Assembly: GCA_019448385.1 (NCBI GenBank)
Contig: JAGTXO010000060.1
Coordinates: 124,001 to 188,000, forward strand
Reading direction: 5' to 3'
DNA: 64,000 nt
Source: Diacronema lutheri
Taxonomy: Eukaryota > Haptophyta > Pavlovophyceae > Pavlovales > Pavlovaceae
Part shown: positions 53,175 to 62,826 of the stretch, one piece after another
How the letters are laid out: every line of letters begins with the position of its first letter
Numbering within the stretch: the stretch's first letter is position 1
Program-made: the position numbers and the translations under genes
Notes under the pieces: model-generated
What the model saw: only the letters and a program-made list of their open reading frames with translations
What the model was told of the DNA's origin: nothing
The model's database searches: none

Positions 53175-54074
53175 GACGACGAGGCGAGCAGCGGCGGTGC
53201 CGTGGACGCCAGCTCCGCGCGCGCCGCGCCCGCGCCCGCCGGCGCGTTGCACGCGCCACAGCGCCTCATGGCGCGCAGGCTGCGCGCCAGCCTGCGCGAA
53301 CTAGTCGACGACGCCGCCGACCGCCGCGCGCTCGTGCGCGCGGCGCAGTCGCTCGTCCTGCCCGCGCCATTCCTCGCGGACCCGCGCGTGTGGAACGCGC
53401 GCGCGCTGCGCTGCGCGAGCGTGCCCGCCATCAACGCGCACGCGTCCGCGCGCGCGCTCTGCGCGCTGCTCGACGCGCTCGCAGCCGGAAAGTTCGCCGC
53501 GCCCGCCGCCGCTGCGCGCGCGCCCACGGACGTGGCGGAGGCGGCCGCCGCGTCGACTGCACTCGCGGCGGGCGATGGCAACGATGGCGACGACGCGCCC
53601 GCTGCCGAGCGTTCCCGCGCGCTGCTCGCCGATTGCCTCGCGCAGCCCGCGGTGGAGCGCGACTGGCTGCGTGCAATGCACCGCCTCGTCGCCCCGCCCG
53701 ACAGCCACGGTGGCGAGCTGGCGGCCGCGCCGATCCGCTTCGCCGCCGGTGCGCAGCTTTTCCGCGTCGAGCCGCCGCTCGCCGGGCCGCCGGGAGGGCG
53801 CCGCGTCGCGCCGGTTGGCGCGCGCAATGGCGAGCATGGCGGCAGCGGCGCGTACGGCGCGACCTGCTTGCGTCTCTTTGGCGGGCACATTGCGCTGACT
53901 GACCAGAGCAGCGGTACATCGATTGTTGTGTTAACCAACCAACTCGCGCCGCCCGCCGGGCTCGGCGGGCTGCTCGGCGTGGCGAGCGGCGACGACGACG
54001 AGCGGACGCCGGCCGAGCGGATCGTGCGCGCGGTCTGCGCTGAACTGGGCATCGGTGCGCCCGTGCTCTACTGA
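46598..54074 (+). CDS. SCP2-PX-membrane-ABC1 kinase-beta-lactamase-like fusion protein
   Basis: Eight exons: 46598-47373, 47586-49061, 49389-49500, 49700-50247, 50412-50562, 50672-51037, 51215-51355 and 51564-54074; 2026 residues, all in phase. Residues about 5-125 resemble an SCP2 sterol-carrier domain (TRWFVVFDG, LARRLLAGELKPAAALLRG). A PX domain follows across the first intron (IYNVVISL, then RRYSQFRRLH, ALPAFPPK). After a helical stretch come hydrophobic segments (LFVLVSSLIVGAILWW). Exons 3-7 encode an ABC1/UbiB kinase: GLWIKTGQFIASRAD, ATASIAQVHRA, VVFKVQHRG, GDAHPGNIL and LLDWGLAK. Exon 8 encodes a beta-lactamase/serine-hydrolase-like domain (GELLGVQVAVVQRG, LTVRDVLRHRLQG, YSWLAGGWLLAEAL), an order known from plant ABC1 proteins such as At5g24810. 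The joining step is exon 2 to 3: the donor at 49062 lies two codons before an apparent stop and restores WDTAYAITAPF in phase; no separate ABC1 start exists nearby. ABC1 proteins act in quinone/lipid homeostasis. Confidence 0.8.
53130..53182 (+). repeat. GAC trinucleotide run (poly-Asp) in the fusion gene
   Basis: About 14 GAC codons in a row encode a poly-aspartate stretch in the beta-lactamase-like part. A second coding repeat, rich in GGAGATGGGGATGGAGAT-type units (GDGDGDG), is at 51716-51795. Confidence 0.9.
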
Positions 54075-54238
54075 GGCGAGGTTCGGGGGCGTGCACAACT
54101 CAGGGGTTTGGGGCCGTGACTGCGCGTGCTGTGGCAGACACCTCGTCAGTCTGTGCCGCTGCACACACCTCTGTCAGTCTGAGTCCAATTCTCACTCATC
54201 TCAGTCCGCCCAGGGGCCCAACCGCATACGCGCGCACG

Positions 54239-56703
54239 CTACGGCCGCGCAGGCGTCGGCGCCTCCGGCGCGGGCGGCGTCACCAGCGCGCGGCGGCGGA
54301 GCGCCGCGCGTCGCTCGGGCCCGACCAACTCGAGGCCGTCCGTCAAGAAGCCGAAGATTGACGCGCCGTCGCCGCACGCACGCGCCTCGGCCGCCGACTG
54401 CGCGACGCGCGCGTCCGTTAGAACGCCGACGACATGGCCGATGACGATGAGTGTCGGCGAGCGCAGCCGCGCGGCGGCGACTGCGGCGGGCAGCGCGCCG
54501 AGCGGCGCGCGGACGACTCGCTGGCGCGCAGACGTGCCCTCCTGCACGGCGACGGCGGGGATGTCCGCAGGCAGCCCCGCGGCGACCAACCCCGCCGCGA
54601 GCTGCGGGAGCGTCGCGAGGCCCATGTACACGACAAGCGTCGTTCGCTCGCACGCAAGCCTGGAAGGCGGCGCGGAGGGCGGGCAGGACGGGAGGAAAAA
54701 TGCCAGGGGGATGGGGGGTGTGCAGGTTGGGCGGCGGCTGAGCGGGCGCGCGCAGAGACGGCCGGCGCGCGCCGTCCGCGCGCGCCGGCGGCTCGCGCGC
54801 GCGGTGGGCGCTCCGCACTTTGCAAAATCGAGATCGAGCTGAGGGGGTGGGTGCGGCGACGTCGCCTCGCCGCCCTCAGGTCCGGTGCGCGCCAAATCCG
54901 CGTCCGTACTGCCCGCGCGCCGCGCGAGCGCGCGCCGCTCCGCGCGCGCGCGCGCAGCTGCCGCCTCGCCGCCGTCGCCGCCGTCCGCAGCCGCGCACGC
55001 CGCCGCCGTCGCCGCGCCGCCGTCGGCGGGCGGAGGGCGCGCGCGAGGCTCCACCGCCGCCGCCCCGGCCGACTGGCCGCCCGCAGCCGGCGCGCGCGGC
55101 GCCTGCAGACCAGCGTCGGCCGCCGCCGCGGCCTCGCGCGCGGCCACGGCGACCGCGTCGGCCGCGGCGGTCAGCGGCTCGTCGGCGGCGCGCGAGTGGC
55201 CAGTGACGAAACGGACAGAGTCTGCAAAGTCGCGGTGAGTGAGGGGCACGCCAAGGGTCGCAGCGACACCAGCGGCCGCGGTGATCCCCGGCACGATGTG
55301 CACGGGCACGCCCCTCTCCTCGAGGTAGGACAGCTCCTCGCCGCCCCTCCCGAACACCGTCGGGTCACCGCCTTTGAGTCGAACGACCAATCTCCGTTGG
55401 CGCGCGTACCACCAGAGCAGCCTGTGAATCTCCTGGAGCAGCGCGGCGTGCAACGGCGCGAGCGGGACGGGCGGCGAGCGGCGAAGGGTGGGACACGGCA
55501 CACGCCCGCGCGATGCGGACACGACGGTGGCGTGCGACGTGTGGCGGCCGGGCCGCGGCAGCGCGGCGATGGAGGCAGCCCGCGCCCAGGCCGGCGCCCA
55601 CCGCACCAGCCAACGGACGGGTGGGCGGCCATCGGCTGGGGGGGGATCCCGTCGGCTGGGCTCGACATCGCCACGCACACCCCGCGCGCCGCAGCCGCTC
55701 TGCTCCCGCCCGCGCGACCCCCCCCCCCCCCCCCCCCCCCACCCAAAAAAAAACGGCCCCCCCCAACTGACGCGGCCATTTCCGCCATGCTCACTCCGGC
55801 GCGCATCGCACCGCATCGCAGCCCCCGCAGCGCGCCTCACGTGCTGCGTCCTCGAATGCAAGTCCCGCTCCTTGCCCACGTAGACGAGGGTCGCGCTGGG
55901 CGAGGCGCAGCGCAAGATGTCCGCCGAGACGAGGCGGTCGTAGAGCACGAGCTCCGCCGTCGCTGCGTCCGACAGAACGCGCGCCGACCGGGGCGGCGGC
56001 GCACGGGGCTCGCGCAGCGCGTGAGGCGAGGGGATGGCGGCGGCCCTTGGAACGCACGTGAGGCGCACGGGGCGCGCGCAGCGCGTAAGAGCGGCCGTGC
56101 ACCGCGCGCGCTGGCACAGCCGGTGGGCGACCGCACCACGAGCCTCGCGCCGCGCGGCCACTCGCGCGCGCGCGCCGACGCTGCCGGGAGCCGCGCAGCG
56201 GCCGAGGCGCGAGCGGCGCCGGATCACTGCGCGCGCCCCACGCGCACGCCGGGCGCACCAAGGAGCCGGAATGCCTTGAGCGTGAGGAGCTCCGGGTCGC
56301 CCGGCCCGCAGCCCACGAGGTAGACTGACGACGGCCCCTCGAAGCCACGATCTCCGTTCGCGCCGCCGTCAACGCCTGGCGCGCGATCGCGGCGCTCGCT
56401 CGCAGCGTCTGCGGCCGCGGCCGCGCGCGAGAGCGCGGCGTCACGCGCGGCTCCAAAGCTGGCGAGGTGGTCGTCCGTGAGCCCAAAGCTAGCGCCATTG
56501 TCGTCCGCCGCCTCGCGTGGCGACGTCAAGGCCGTTATCGCGAACGCGCCGCGCGCGGCGCGCGCGCGCGGTGGGCAGCGAGTAGTTGGGCGCGGCGCGC
56601 GCGCACGCGCGCCGACGCGGCCGGCGGCCATAGCGGACGCGGAAGCGAGCGTGGCGACGAGCACGCCGACGGCCAGCAGGCTGGCTAGCCGGACGGTGCG
56701 CAT
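54239..56703 (-). CDS. uroporphyrinogen-III C-methyltransferase (SUMT), plastid-targeted
   Basis: Exons are 56259-56703, 55841-55962, 54819-55432 and 54239-54659, giving 533 residues. The enzyme adds two methyls from SAM to uroporphyrinogen III to make precorrin-2, the siroheme branch. Motifs in order: [18 protein letters not shown] (SAM site), [59 protein letters not shown], the [10 protein letters not shown] block, and TLVVYMGL with [16 protein letters not shown]. The N-terminus ([21 protein letters not shown], then Arg/Ala-rich) fits a bipartite plastid signal. A low-complexity insert of about 130 residues lies after TGHS in exon 3. No precorrin-2 dehydrogenase domain is visible. Intron 2 is about 400 bp with a C run of about 20. 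Confidence 0.94.
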
Positions 56704-56874
56704 ACTGGCCGATGCTCGGTCGGCCTGGTCGACGTCTGCTCCGCGGCAGAGCGCCGCGCCTTCTCAAAACGACGCCACCGTCTGAGACAGCGCTCTGTGT
56801 CCCGCACTGTGCCAACGGTGCGGTTCAATTTGCAGGTTTCGACTTTCGAGAGACGGTCGAACCCGTGGCGCGCG

Positions 56875-58471
56875 ATGAGCTGCACGCAGCAGCTGCGCGA
56901 GCTCAAGGCGGAAGCGGACCGCCTCGAGGAGGCGGGCGATCTCGCCGGCGCCTCAGACAAGCTGCGCGCGGCGCTTGCTCTCCTCATGCCTGCCGGCGTC
57001 ACGCACGCCGTCGTGCCAGCCGGCGCGCAGCACGCCGACGCGGAGGAGGCGGCGCTCGTCGGGCACATGGCGGCGGTACTCGGCCACGAGCTCGCGCAGC
57101 TGGAGATAGAGCAGGGCCACTTCGCGTCCGCCGCGGAGGTATCGCGCGCGGCGGTCGCTGCCTCGCCCGACTTTGCGCACGCGCACGCCACGCTCGGCTC
57201 GGCGCTCGTCGAGTTGCACGAGCATGCGGCCGCACGTACGCCGCGCCTCGTCGCGCGCTTCACGCGAGGGCAGTGCGGGGGCCGCGGCTTGAAGAGCTTG
57301 CGTCCTGCGCGTGCCGCGTGTCGCGCGCGCGCGCGCCCCGTGCCGTGGCGCTCGCCAGCTAGGCACTCAGCGCGATGGACAGCAGCGTCGTGCTTCGCGC
57401 ACGCGCCGCACCGCGCGCGTCGCGCCCCGCGGCGCCGGTGGAGCCGACGCGCTGTAGCCATGCCGCACACCCGCCGCGCCCACGCCGCGCCCTGCCCGCA
57501 GGCACGGCCTTCCTCCAGGCCGCTGACCTCGCCCAGCAGCCGCGCGAGCGCACGCACTGGGAGCGTTGTGCGATGGCTGCGCACGAGCTTCATCTCCGCG
57601 TCAGCGCAGCGGCGCAGAGGCAGGCGCGGCCGCAGCCACCCGAGGTCGCGCCGCGCACGCCGGCCGTCGTCAGCGCGCCCATCCGCACGTTGGTCGCGCT
57701 CTTCGTCGCCGCGTGGCGCTGGTGGGCGGCGATCGTCGGGCAAGTAGCGCCGTCGTTCTGTCGCCGCCATCTGGGCGTGCTCGCGCCGCGCGTGCCGTCG
57801 GGCGGCGCCGCGCTGCTCGACGGTGCGCTGGCGGCCGCGGCGGTCGACGGGCTCGCGAGCGGCGGGCGCGCGAGCACGGGCGTCGCGCTGCAGGCCGCCA
57901 TGCTGCAAGCCGCCGCCACGCGCGCACACCAGCAGCTTCAGCGCGCACGCGCGCTTGCGCCGTCGGCCGAGCGGCCCGTGCGGCCGGCAGCGCTGCCGCT
58001 CAGCCTCGCGGCGCACGGCGCATCGGACATGGACGGCGTGCGCCTGCTGCTCCGCGTGCCGCTCCGCGCCGCGCCGTGCGCCCTCCGCCATCTCGTCGCC
58101 GCTCTCGCTGACGAAATTCGCCTCTCGGCGCCGGGCGCGCGCGCGCCCGGCGCGGACGCGCGGCGCTACGCGCGCGAGCGCGGCGCGGGCCTCGTGCTCG
58201 GTGCCGACCTGGACACGGACGTGCTGCGCCTGCTCGCGCGGCTCGTTGCCAGCGGCGCGGGCGCGAGCGCGGCGAGCGACGGCGCCGAGCTTTGCGTGCG
58301 TGCGCGGCTCGTTTGGCCCGCGCGCGCCGCGCAGGCCGCGGCCGGCGCACGAGCTGCAGCCGACAGCGGCGGCCCTGGCGGACGCGCGGGCCAGGAGGGT
58401 GGCGGCGGCGGCGGCGGTGGTGATTGCAGCAGGAGCGGCGTGGCCAGCGGCAATGCCGGCGACGCCAAGAG

Positions 58472-58505
<34 letters not shown>

Positions 58506-59387
58506 GACGCTGAGGGTGACGCCGACGGTGACGCTGAGGGTGACGCCGACGGTGACGCTGAGGGTGACGCCGACGGTGACGCTGAGTGTGACGCCGACGG
58601 TGACGCTGAGGGTGACGCCGACGGTGACGCTGAGGGTGACGCCAACGGTGACGCTGAGGGTGACGCCGACGGTGACGGCGAGTGCGAGGCGGGCGAAGGC
58701 GGCGCCGAGGCGGACGCGGCGGAGCTCGCGGACGAGTGCGCGCGGTTCGTGCGCGCGCTCGCACAGCTCGGTGCGGCGGTTGGGGGCATGGGCGTCGAGC
58801 ACGGTGGCGTGGACGCCGAGCAGCTCGCGCAGCGCCTCGCCTCTTTTGCTTGTGACGTATTTCCCTGCTGGCCGCCATCACCGCTGGCGAGTGCTACGGC
58901 CGCTGGTGTGGCGCCGCGCGCGCCGTTCGACGCGGCTACCCTACTGCCGAGCGCAGGTGCGCTCGAGGCGCTCTTCGAGCACGCGTCCATGCCCGAGCGC
59001 GACGAGGCCTCTCGCGCCGGCGTCACGTCGTGCGAGGAGACCGAGCTCCGCGCATGGGAGCGCGCACTCGCCCTCGCCGCTCCGCTGCTCGATGGCGCGC
59101 TCGGCACGTGGGGCCTGTGGGCGCCCGTCGCCGCGCTCGGCGCGCTCGCCGGCTCAGCGTGCGGCGTGGTCTCAAGCGCGGCGCCAGGGCCGTCAGCGAT
59201 CTGGCTGGCTGTGCTCGTCAAGCGCGCATGGGAGCTCGGTGGCGCGGAGCAGCTGGTCGCGAGTGTGCGCAGCGCTCGAGGCATGGCCAAGCTGCACGCC
59301 GCCGTTGCGACGTACGCGGAGCTGTGGCGGCGAATTTCGCCGTTTCTCGGCGGCGCGAGCCTCGCTGCTCTCCACAGTCCACTTTGA
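56875..59387 (+). CDS. TPR-like Ala-rich protein with acidic Gly-Asp repeat
   Basis: Exons are 56875-57235 and 57502-59387 (intron GTACGC...CCGCAG), giving 748 residues. The N-terminus (QQLRELKAEADRLEEAGDLAG, then LEIEQGHFASAAEVSRAAV, DFAHAHATLGSALVELHEHAAA) reads like two to three TPR-type helix pairs, continuing TAFLQAADLAQQ after the splice. The rest is Ala-rich and helical with no family I recognise. Residues about 430-500 are an eight-residue acidic repeat (EGDADGDA), encoded by a 24-bp unit at about 58505-58680. There is no signal peptide. A scaffold role is only a guess from the TPR-like start. Confidence 0.7.
58500..58685 (+). repeat. coding 24-bp repeat (EGDADGDA)
   Basis: About seven to eight copies of GACGCTGAGGGTGACGCC plus GACGGT, with single-base variants (TGT, AAC), encode the acidic repeat of the TPR-like protein. 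Confidence 0.9.
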
Positions 59388-59554
59388 ACGCGAGTCGCCA
59401 GACTGGCGCATCTTCACAAGCTCAGAGACGCGTCGACGGTGGCTCAGACCAGGGATCGAGCACGGCCCTGCCGCCGTTGCAGCAGTGCGTTCTGCTCTCG
59501 GCGCACCAAAGCAATTTGCCGGCCGCTTGTGCCAACCGGCACGCCATATAAAAG

Positions 59555-59862
59555 CCGGCGTGCACAGGGTTGACGCCCTGATTTCGGCCCGTTGTTGCGT
59601 GCTCTCTTTCGCTCGCTCCGTTTGTCCAGCCTCGGCCCCGTGCACGCCCCCCGCCCCCCCCCCCCCCCCTGCTGACCCGCCCGTAAGCGTCGCCCGGCCG
59701 TTCCCGCTGCCGGCGTGCACAGGGTCGACGCCCTGATGTCGGCCTGATGTTGCGTGCGCCCTTTCGCTCGCTCCGCTTGTCCAGCCTCGGCCCCGTGCAC
59801 GCCCCCCCCCCCCCCCCCCCCCCCCCCCCCCTGCTGACCCGCCTGTAAGCGTCGTTAGTCTA
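59555..59862 (+). repeat. tandem duplication of an about 150-bp non-coding unit
   Basis: Two head-to-tail copies start at CCGGCGTGCACAGGGT (59558 and 59711) and end CTGTAAGCGTCG or similar. They share TTTCGCTCGCTCCG and TTGTCCAGCCTCGGCC, and each carries a C homopolymer (about 16 and about 26 long). Copies differ at roughly one base in ten. No coding frame is shared. Confidence 0.85.
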
Positions 59863-59863
59863 T

Positions 59864-59930
59864 ATACGGCGCGGTCCGGGCTGGTCCGGCCAGTGTAAGG
59901 CTGAGAGTACGACCCGGGTCGTACAATCAA
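59864..59930 (+). promoter_or_regulatory. TATA-like element, GC block and 18-bp perfect palindrome
   Basis: CTATATACGGCGCGGTCCGGG lies at about 59863-59884 and resembles the block near 38470. Next, GTACGACCCGGGTCGTAC at 59907-59924 is a perfect 18-bp palindrome. I cannot assign a target gene; the region downstream to 60200 has more inverted GC-rich segments but no confident gene. Confidence 0.3.
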
Positions 59931-60479
59931 GGGTTAAAAGCCAGCCAATGAGCGCTCGAGGGGTCGGGGCGAGGCTTATGACGAGCCTAGGACCGAGACA
60001 CCCTCCTGACCGGCCGATTTGGAGTAGAATTCGGGGTCGAGCGGGCGCGGCGGACGGAGGGCCCGAGCCGGGCCGACGGAGGGTCCGACCCCGGAATGCG
60101 GGCGACCGGAAGGGCTTGGGTGATTTACGCCTAGTAGAATAGAATGGCGGATTCCGGGGGGGCTCGCAACTGGCATCGCGCAAGCTGAGGCCCCCTGACT
60201 GACCGGACCGCGCCGAGTGCGCGTGCACCCCGTGGGGGGCGCGGCCAGTCGGACACTCTTCGCGACTGAGCTCGCCGCGGCATACCGTGCGCTGCGCCGG
60301 CGCGCTACTTGCCGTTGGCCGAGCTGCGGGTGTTGCGCACCGCCGTGTTGCGCAGCCAGCGGCTGGATGCGCCGGTGGCCGGAACCTTGGCGCGCTTTGG
60401 CTAAGCGACCTCGGCCTGCACAGACTCGAACGCGTGCGTAAACTCGAGGCGTTGCAGGTGGCGAGCACGTGAGTTCGCG

Positions 60480-60578
60480 TAGGAGGTCTTGTACTCGGTG
60501 GCCTGACTGTCGACCGACGAGAGCTTGGGCGAGTTCGGCGGCACGTTGGCTCACTTGGGCTCGGTGCGCGGCTCTGCC

Positions 60579-60611
<33 letters not shown>

Positions 60612-61444
60612 CTTCGGACTCGCTGCCCGGCTCTGCCTGTGCGGGCGCGATGCACTCGGACTCGATGCCCGGCTCTGCCTTCGTGGGCGCGGTCGCGGGC
60701 ACGGGCGCGCCCTCGACCCCGTCGCGGTTGAAGACATCGAACTCGACGCACACGCCGTGGTCCTTGAAGTCGGTGGCCTCGCTGTCGTTCGCGTAAGCCT
60801 CGGGCGAACTCGCAACGAGCGACGACATCTCGGCGTGGAGCCAGCACATCTCATGCTGCACCGCGTGTTCAGGTTCTCGAGCGCTCCGTTGAAAGAGTCA
60901 CTCTCACCGAGGCGCTCGCTGCACCACACCAGATAGCCATCGAGCTTGTGAGCGTGCTCGTGCGCCCGTGCGAGGTCCTTGGAGAGCGCGTCGGCGCGCG
61001 CGCACATGCCGTCGCATGACTTGGCCGGTGTCATGCTGTGCTTCCAAGGCCTGGTGCTCGGCGTTGAGCGTGTCGTGATCCTCGCGAACGAGCTGCAACC
61101 AGCTGCAGCAGCCGCGCGACGCCGCTGTCGCCGACGATGCGCTGGAGCATGTGGCCCATGAGGTGTGCGCGGCACGTGGCGAGCGCCACATTTTTGCGCA
61201 GCAGCGCGAGGATCCGGGCGCCGCGGACGAGCCGGCCCATGCACTTGAGCGCGTAGATTCGGCCGCACATGCACGCGCCGACGACCGAGTCGGCGGGCCC
61301 GCCGTCGAGCCAAAAGTTGGCCTCGGCCGCATCGCGGCGGCGGGCGACGCGCTGAAGGATGCGCACGCGGTAGTGCCGGTCGACGAGCAGCTCGTCGCCG
61401 AAGATCTCGTCGGGCAGCAGCTCGGAGACGTTCTGGGGGTACAT
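60480..61444 (-). pseudogene. frameshifted coiled-coil gene remnant
   Basis: Protein-like sequence on the minus strand starts at the ATG at 61444 (MYPQNVSELLPDEIFGDELL, RRRDAAEANFWLDGG, CGRIYALKCMGRLV) and runs to about 61105. It then continues in a second frame (REDHDTLNAEHQALEAQHD), a third (MCARADALSKDLARAHEHA, LDGYLVWCSERLGESDS) and again another (EMCWLHAEMSSLV, CVEFDVFNRDG) down to about 60550. The first shift coincides with a near-duplicated 10-bp segment at 61091-61110. The changes are too close together for introns. It therefore looks like a decayed gene, though assembly errors could mimic this. No family is recognised. Confidence 0.5.
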
Positions 61445-61530
61445 GCTGTGCGAGCGTGCACGCGACGAGATCTCGTCGGGCGTGCCGTCCGTTCGTTCAG
61501 AGCAGAGCGCGTCGGACCGGCAGACAGACG

Positions 61531-61734
61531 ATGCAGCGCGCGAAGGCACCTGCGGCGCGCGGCGTGGCCTCGCGTGCCGTCACGAAGCCGCCTGCGCGCA
61601 CTGCGGAGGCGGCGAGCGCGACGAGGGCGGGCGCGGACGAGGTGCTGAGCGGCGTCACGTACGCGCCCTCGCTCGCCGAGCTCGACGCCGCGGCGCTGAC
61701 GATGCGCGCGGCGTACCACACCGACCGCCCCTGA
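61531..61734 (+). CDS. small hypothetical protein
   Basis: The frame gives 67 residues (MQRAKAPAARGVASRAV...) ending GVTYAPSLAELDAAALTMRAAYHTDRP, whose composition is more protein-like than most frames here. It lies just upstream of the broken coiled-coil gene in divergent orientation. There is no homology that I can name, and it could be chance or part of a longer spliced gene. Confidence 0.35.
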   Translation: MQRAKAPAARGVASRAVTKPPARTAEAASATRAGADEVLSGVTYAPSLAELDAAALTMRAAYHTDRP

Positions 61735-61858
61735 GACGATGCGCGGCGCCCGCGGAGGACTGGTCCGTTGGCGCGCAAACCGTGGGCGAAAGGGCGCGAA
61801 GCCAACGGCCGTCCGCGCACGTTCAAACGCGCGCATACGGGTGGCATCCTCCCACCTT

Positions 61859-62182
61859 CGGCGCCGCTTTCTAAAAGGGTGTAGGGTGTAGGGTGTAGGA
61901 TGCAAAACAAGCCCTCCCCACATTTGGGCCCGACGTCATTCCTTCTTCGAAGCCGTGACGTTACTCACATACGAGTACCTTTACTTAGTGTAGGATGTAT
62001 CTATTCTCTAGGTATTTGCATAGTGTAGGGTGTAGGATAAGTACGGTTATGAAAGTCCCATAGGGGGGAGAAGGAATGACGCTGTGACGAAAGAAGGAAT
62101 GACGTCGGGCCCAAATGTGGGGAGGGCTTGTTTTGCATCCTACACCCTACACCCTACACCCTTTTAGAAAGCGGCGGCGCCT
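61859..62182. mobile_element. foldback (MITE-like) element, copy 1
   Basis: Two arms of about 80 bp are reverse complements: 61861-61946 (CTAAAAGGGTGTAGGGTG, then ATGCAAAACAAGCCCTCCCC, then GACGTCATTCCTTC) and 62090-62176. Each arm carries three TGTAGGG units. The centre is AT-rich, unlike anything else in the window, and contains another GTGTAGGGTGTAGGATAAG. No coding frame is present, so a non-autonomous element is likely; target-site duplications are not clear. Confidence 0.75.
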
Positions 62183-62409
62183 CGGAGCATGGCGGCTCGA
62201 CAGCATGGCGCCTCGACAGCATGGCGTCGTCCAGCGTGGCGTCCAGGATGGCGACTGCGCCCGGGCCGTGACGCCGCGACGTCGTTCGGCTGCGTCACGG
62301 AGGAGCGCCATCCGTGCGCCACGGAGGAGCGGCAGGACCACGACGCGGCGTGACGCTGGACGACGCCATGCTGTATAGGCGCCATGCTGTCGAGCCGCCA
62401 TGCTCTGAG
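62183..62409. repeat. imperfect inverted spacer between the two foldback copies
   Basis: The left part (CGGAGCATGGCGGCTCGACA, GCATGGCGCC, GCGTCGTCCAGCGT) is mirrored on the right (ACGCTGGACGACGCCATG, GGCGCCATGCTGTCGAGCCG, CCATGCTCTGAGGCG). The short centre is unpaired. No gene is seen. Confidence 0.7.
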
Positions 62410-62735
62410 GCGCCGTCGCTTTTCAAAAGGGTGTAGGGTGTAGGGTGTAGGATGCAAAACAAGCCCTCCCCACATCTGGGCCCGACGTCATTCCTTCTTT
62501 CGTCACAGCGTCATTCCTTCACTCCCTGTAGGACTTTCGTAACCGTACTTATCCTACACCCTACACTATGCAAATACTTAGAGAATAGATACATCCTACA
62601 CTAAGTAAAAGTACTCGTATGTGAGTAACGTCACGGCTTCGAAGAAGGAATGACGTCGGGCCCAAATGTGGGGAGGGCTTGTTTTGCATCCTACACCCTA
62701 CACCCTACACCCTTTTAGAAAGCGGCGGCGCCTCA
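62410..62735. mobile_element. foldback (MITE-like) element, copy 2, inverted relative to copy 1
   Basis: It has the same arms as copy 1 and nearly the same centre, but the centre is reverse-complemented (for example TTATCCTACACCCTACACTA and ACGTCACGGCTTCGAAGAAG). Small differences exist (CACATCTGGG versus CACATTTGGG; ACTCCCTG in place of the ATAGGGGGG side). The two copies and their shared GC-rich flanks form one large palindrome centred near 62297. Confidence 0.75.
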
Positions 62736-62826
62736 GAGCATGGCGCCCGCCCGCTCGAGCCGGACCTCCGCGCAGCCGGACTCGCCCCGCCCCGGGCTGC
62801 TCTGGCTGGGCGACGTCGTGCGCGCC

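Noticed and set aside
60217-60936. Plus-strand ORFs opposite the coiled-coil remnant
   Set aside because: The protein-like content (heptads, HDTLNAEHQALEAQ) is on the minus strand; plus frames are Arg-rich shadows.
61875-62730. TGTAGGG repeats as a true telomere or chromosome end
   Set aside because: Only three units occur per arm, in inverted orientation and flanked by genes on both sides, so they are interstitial parts of an element.
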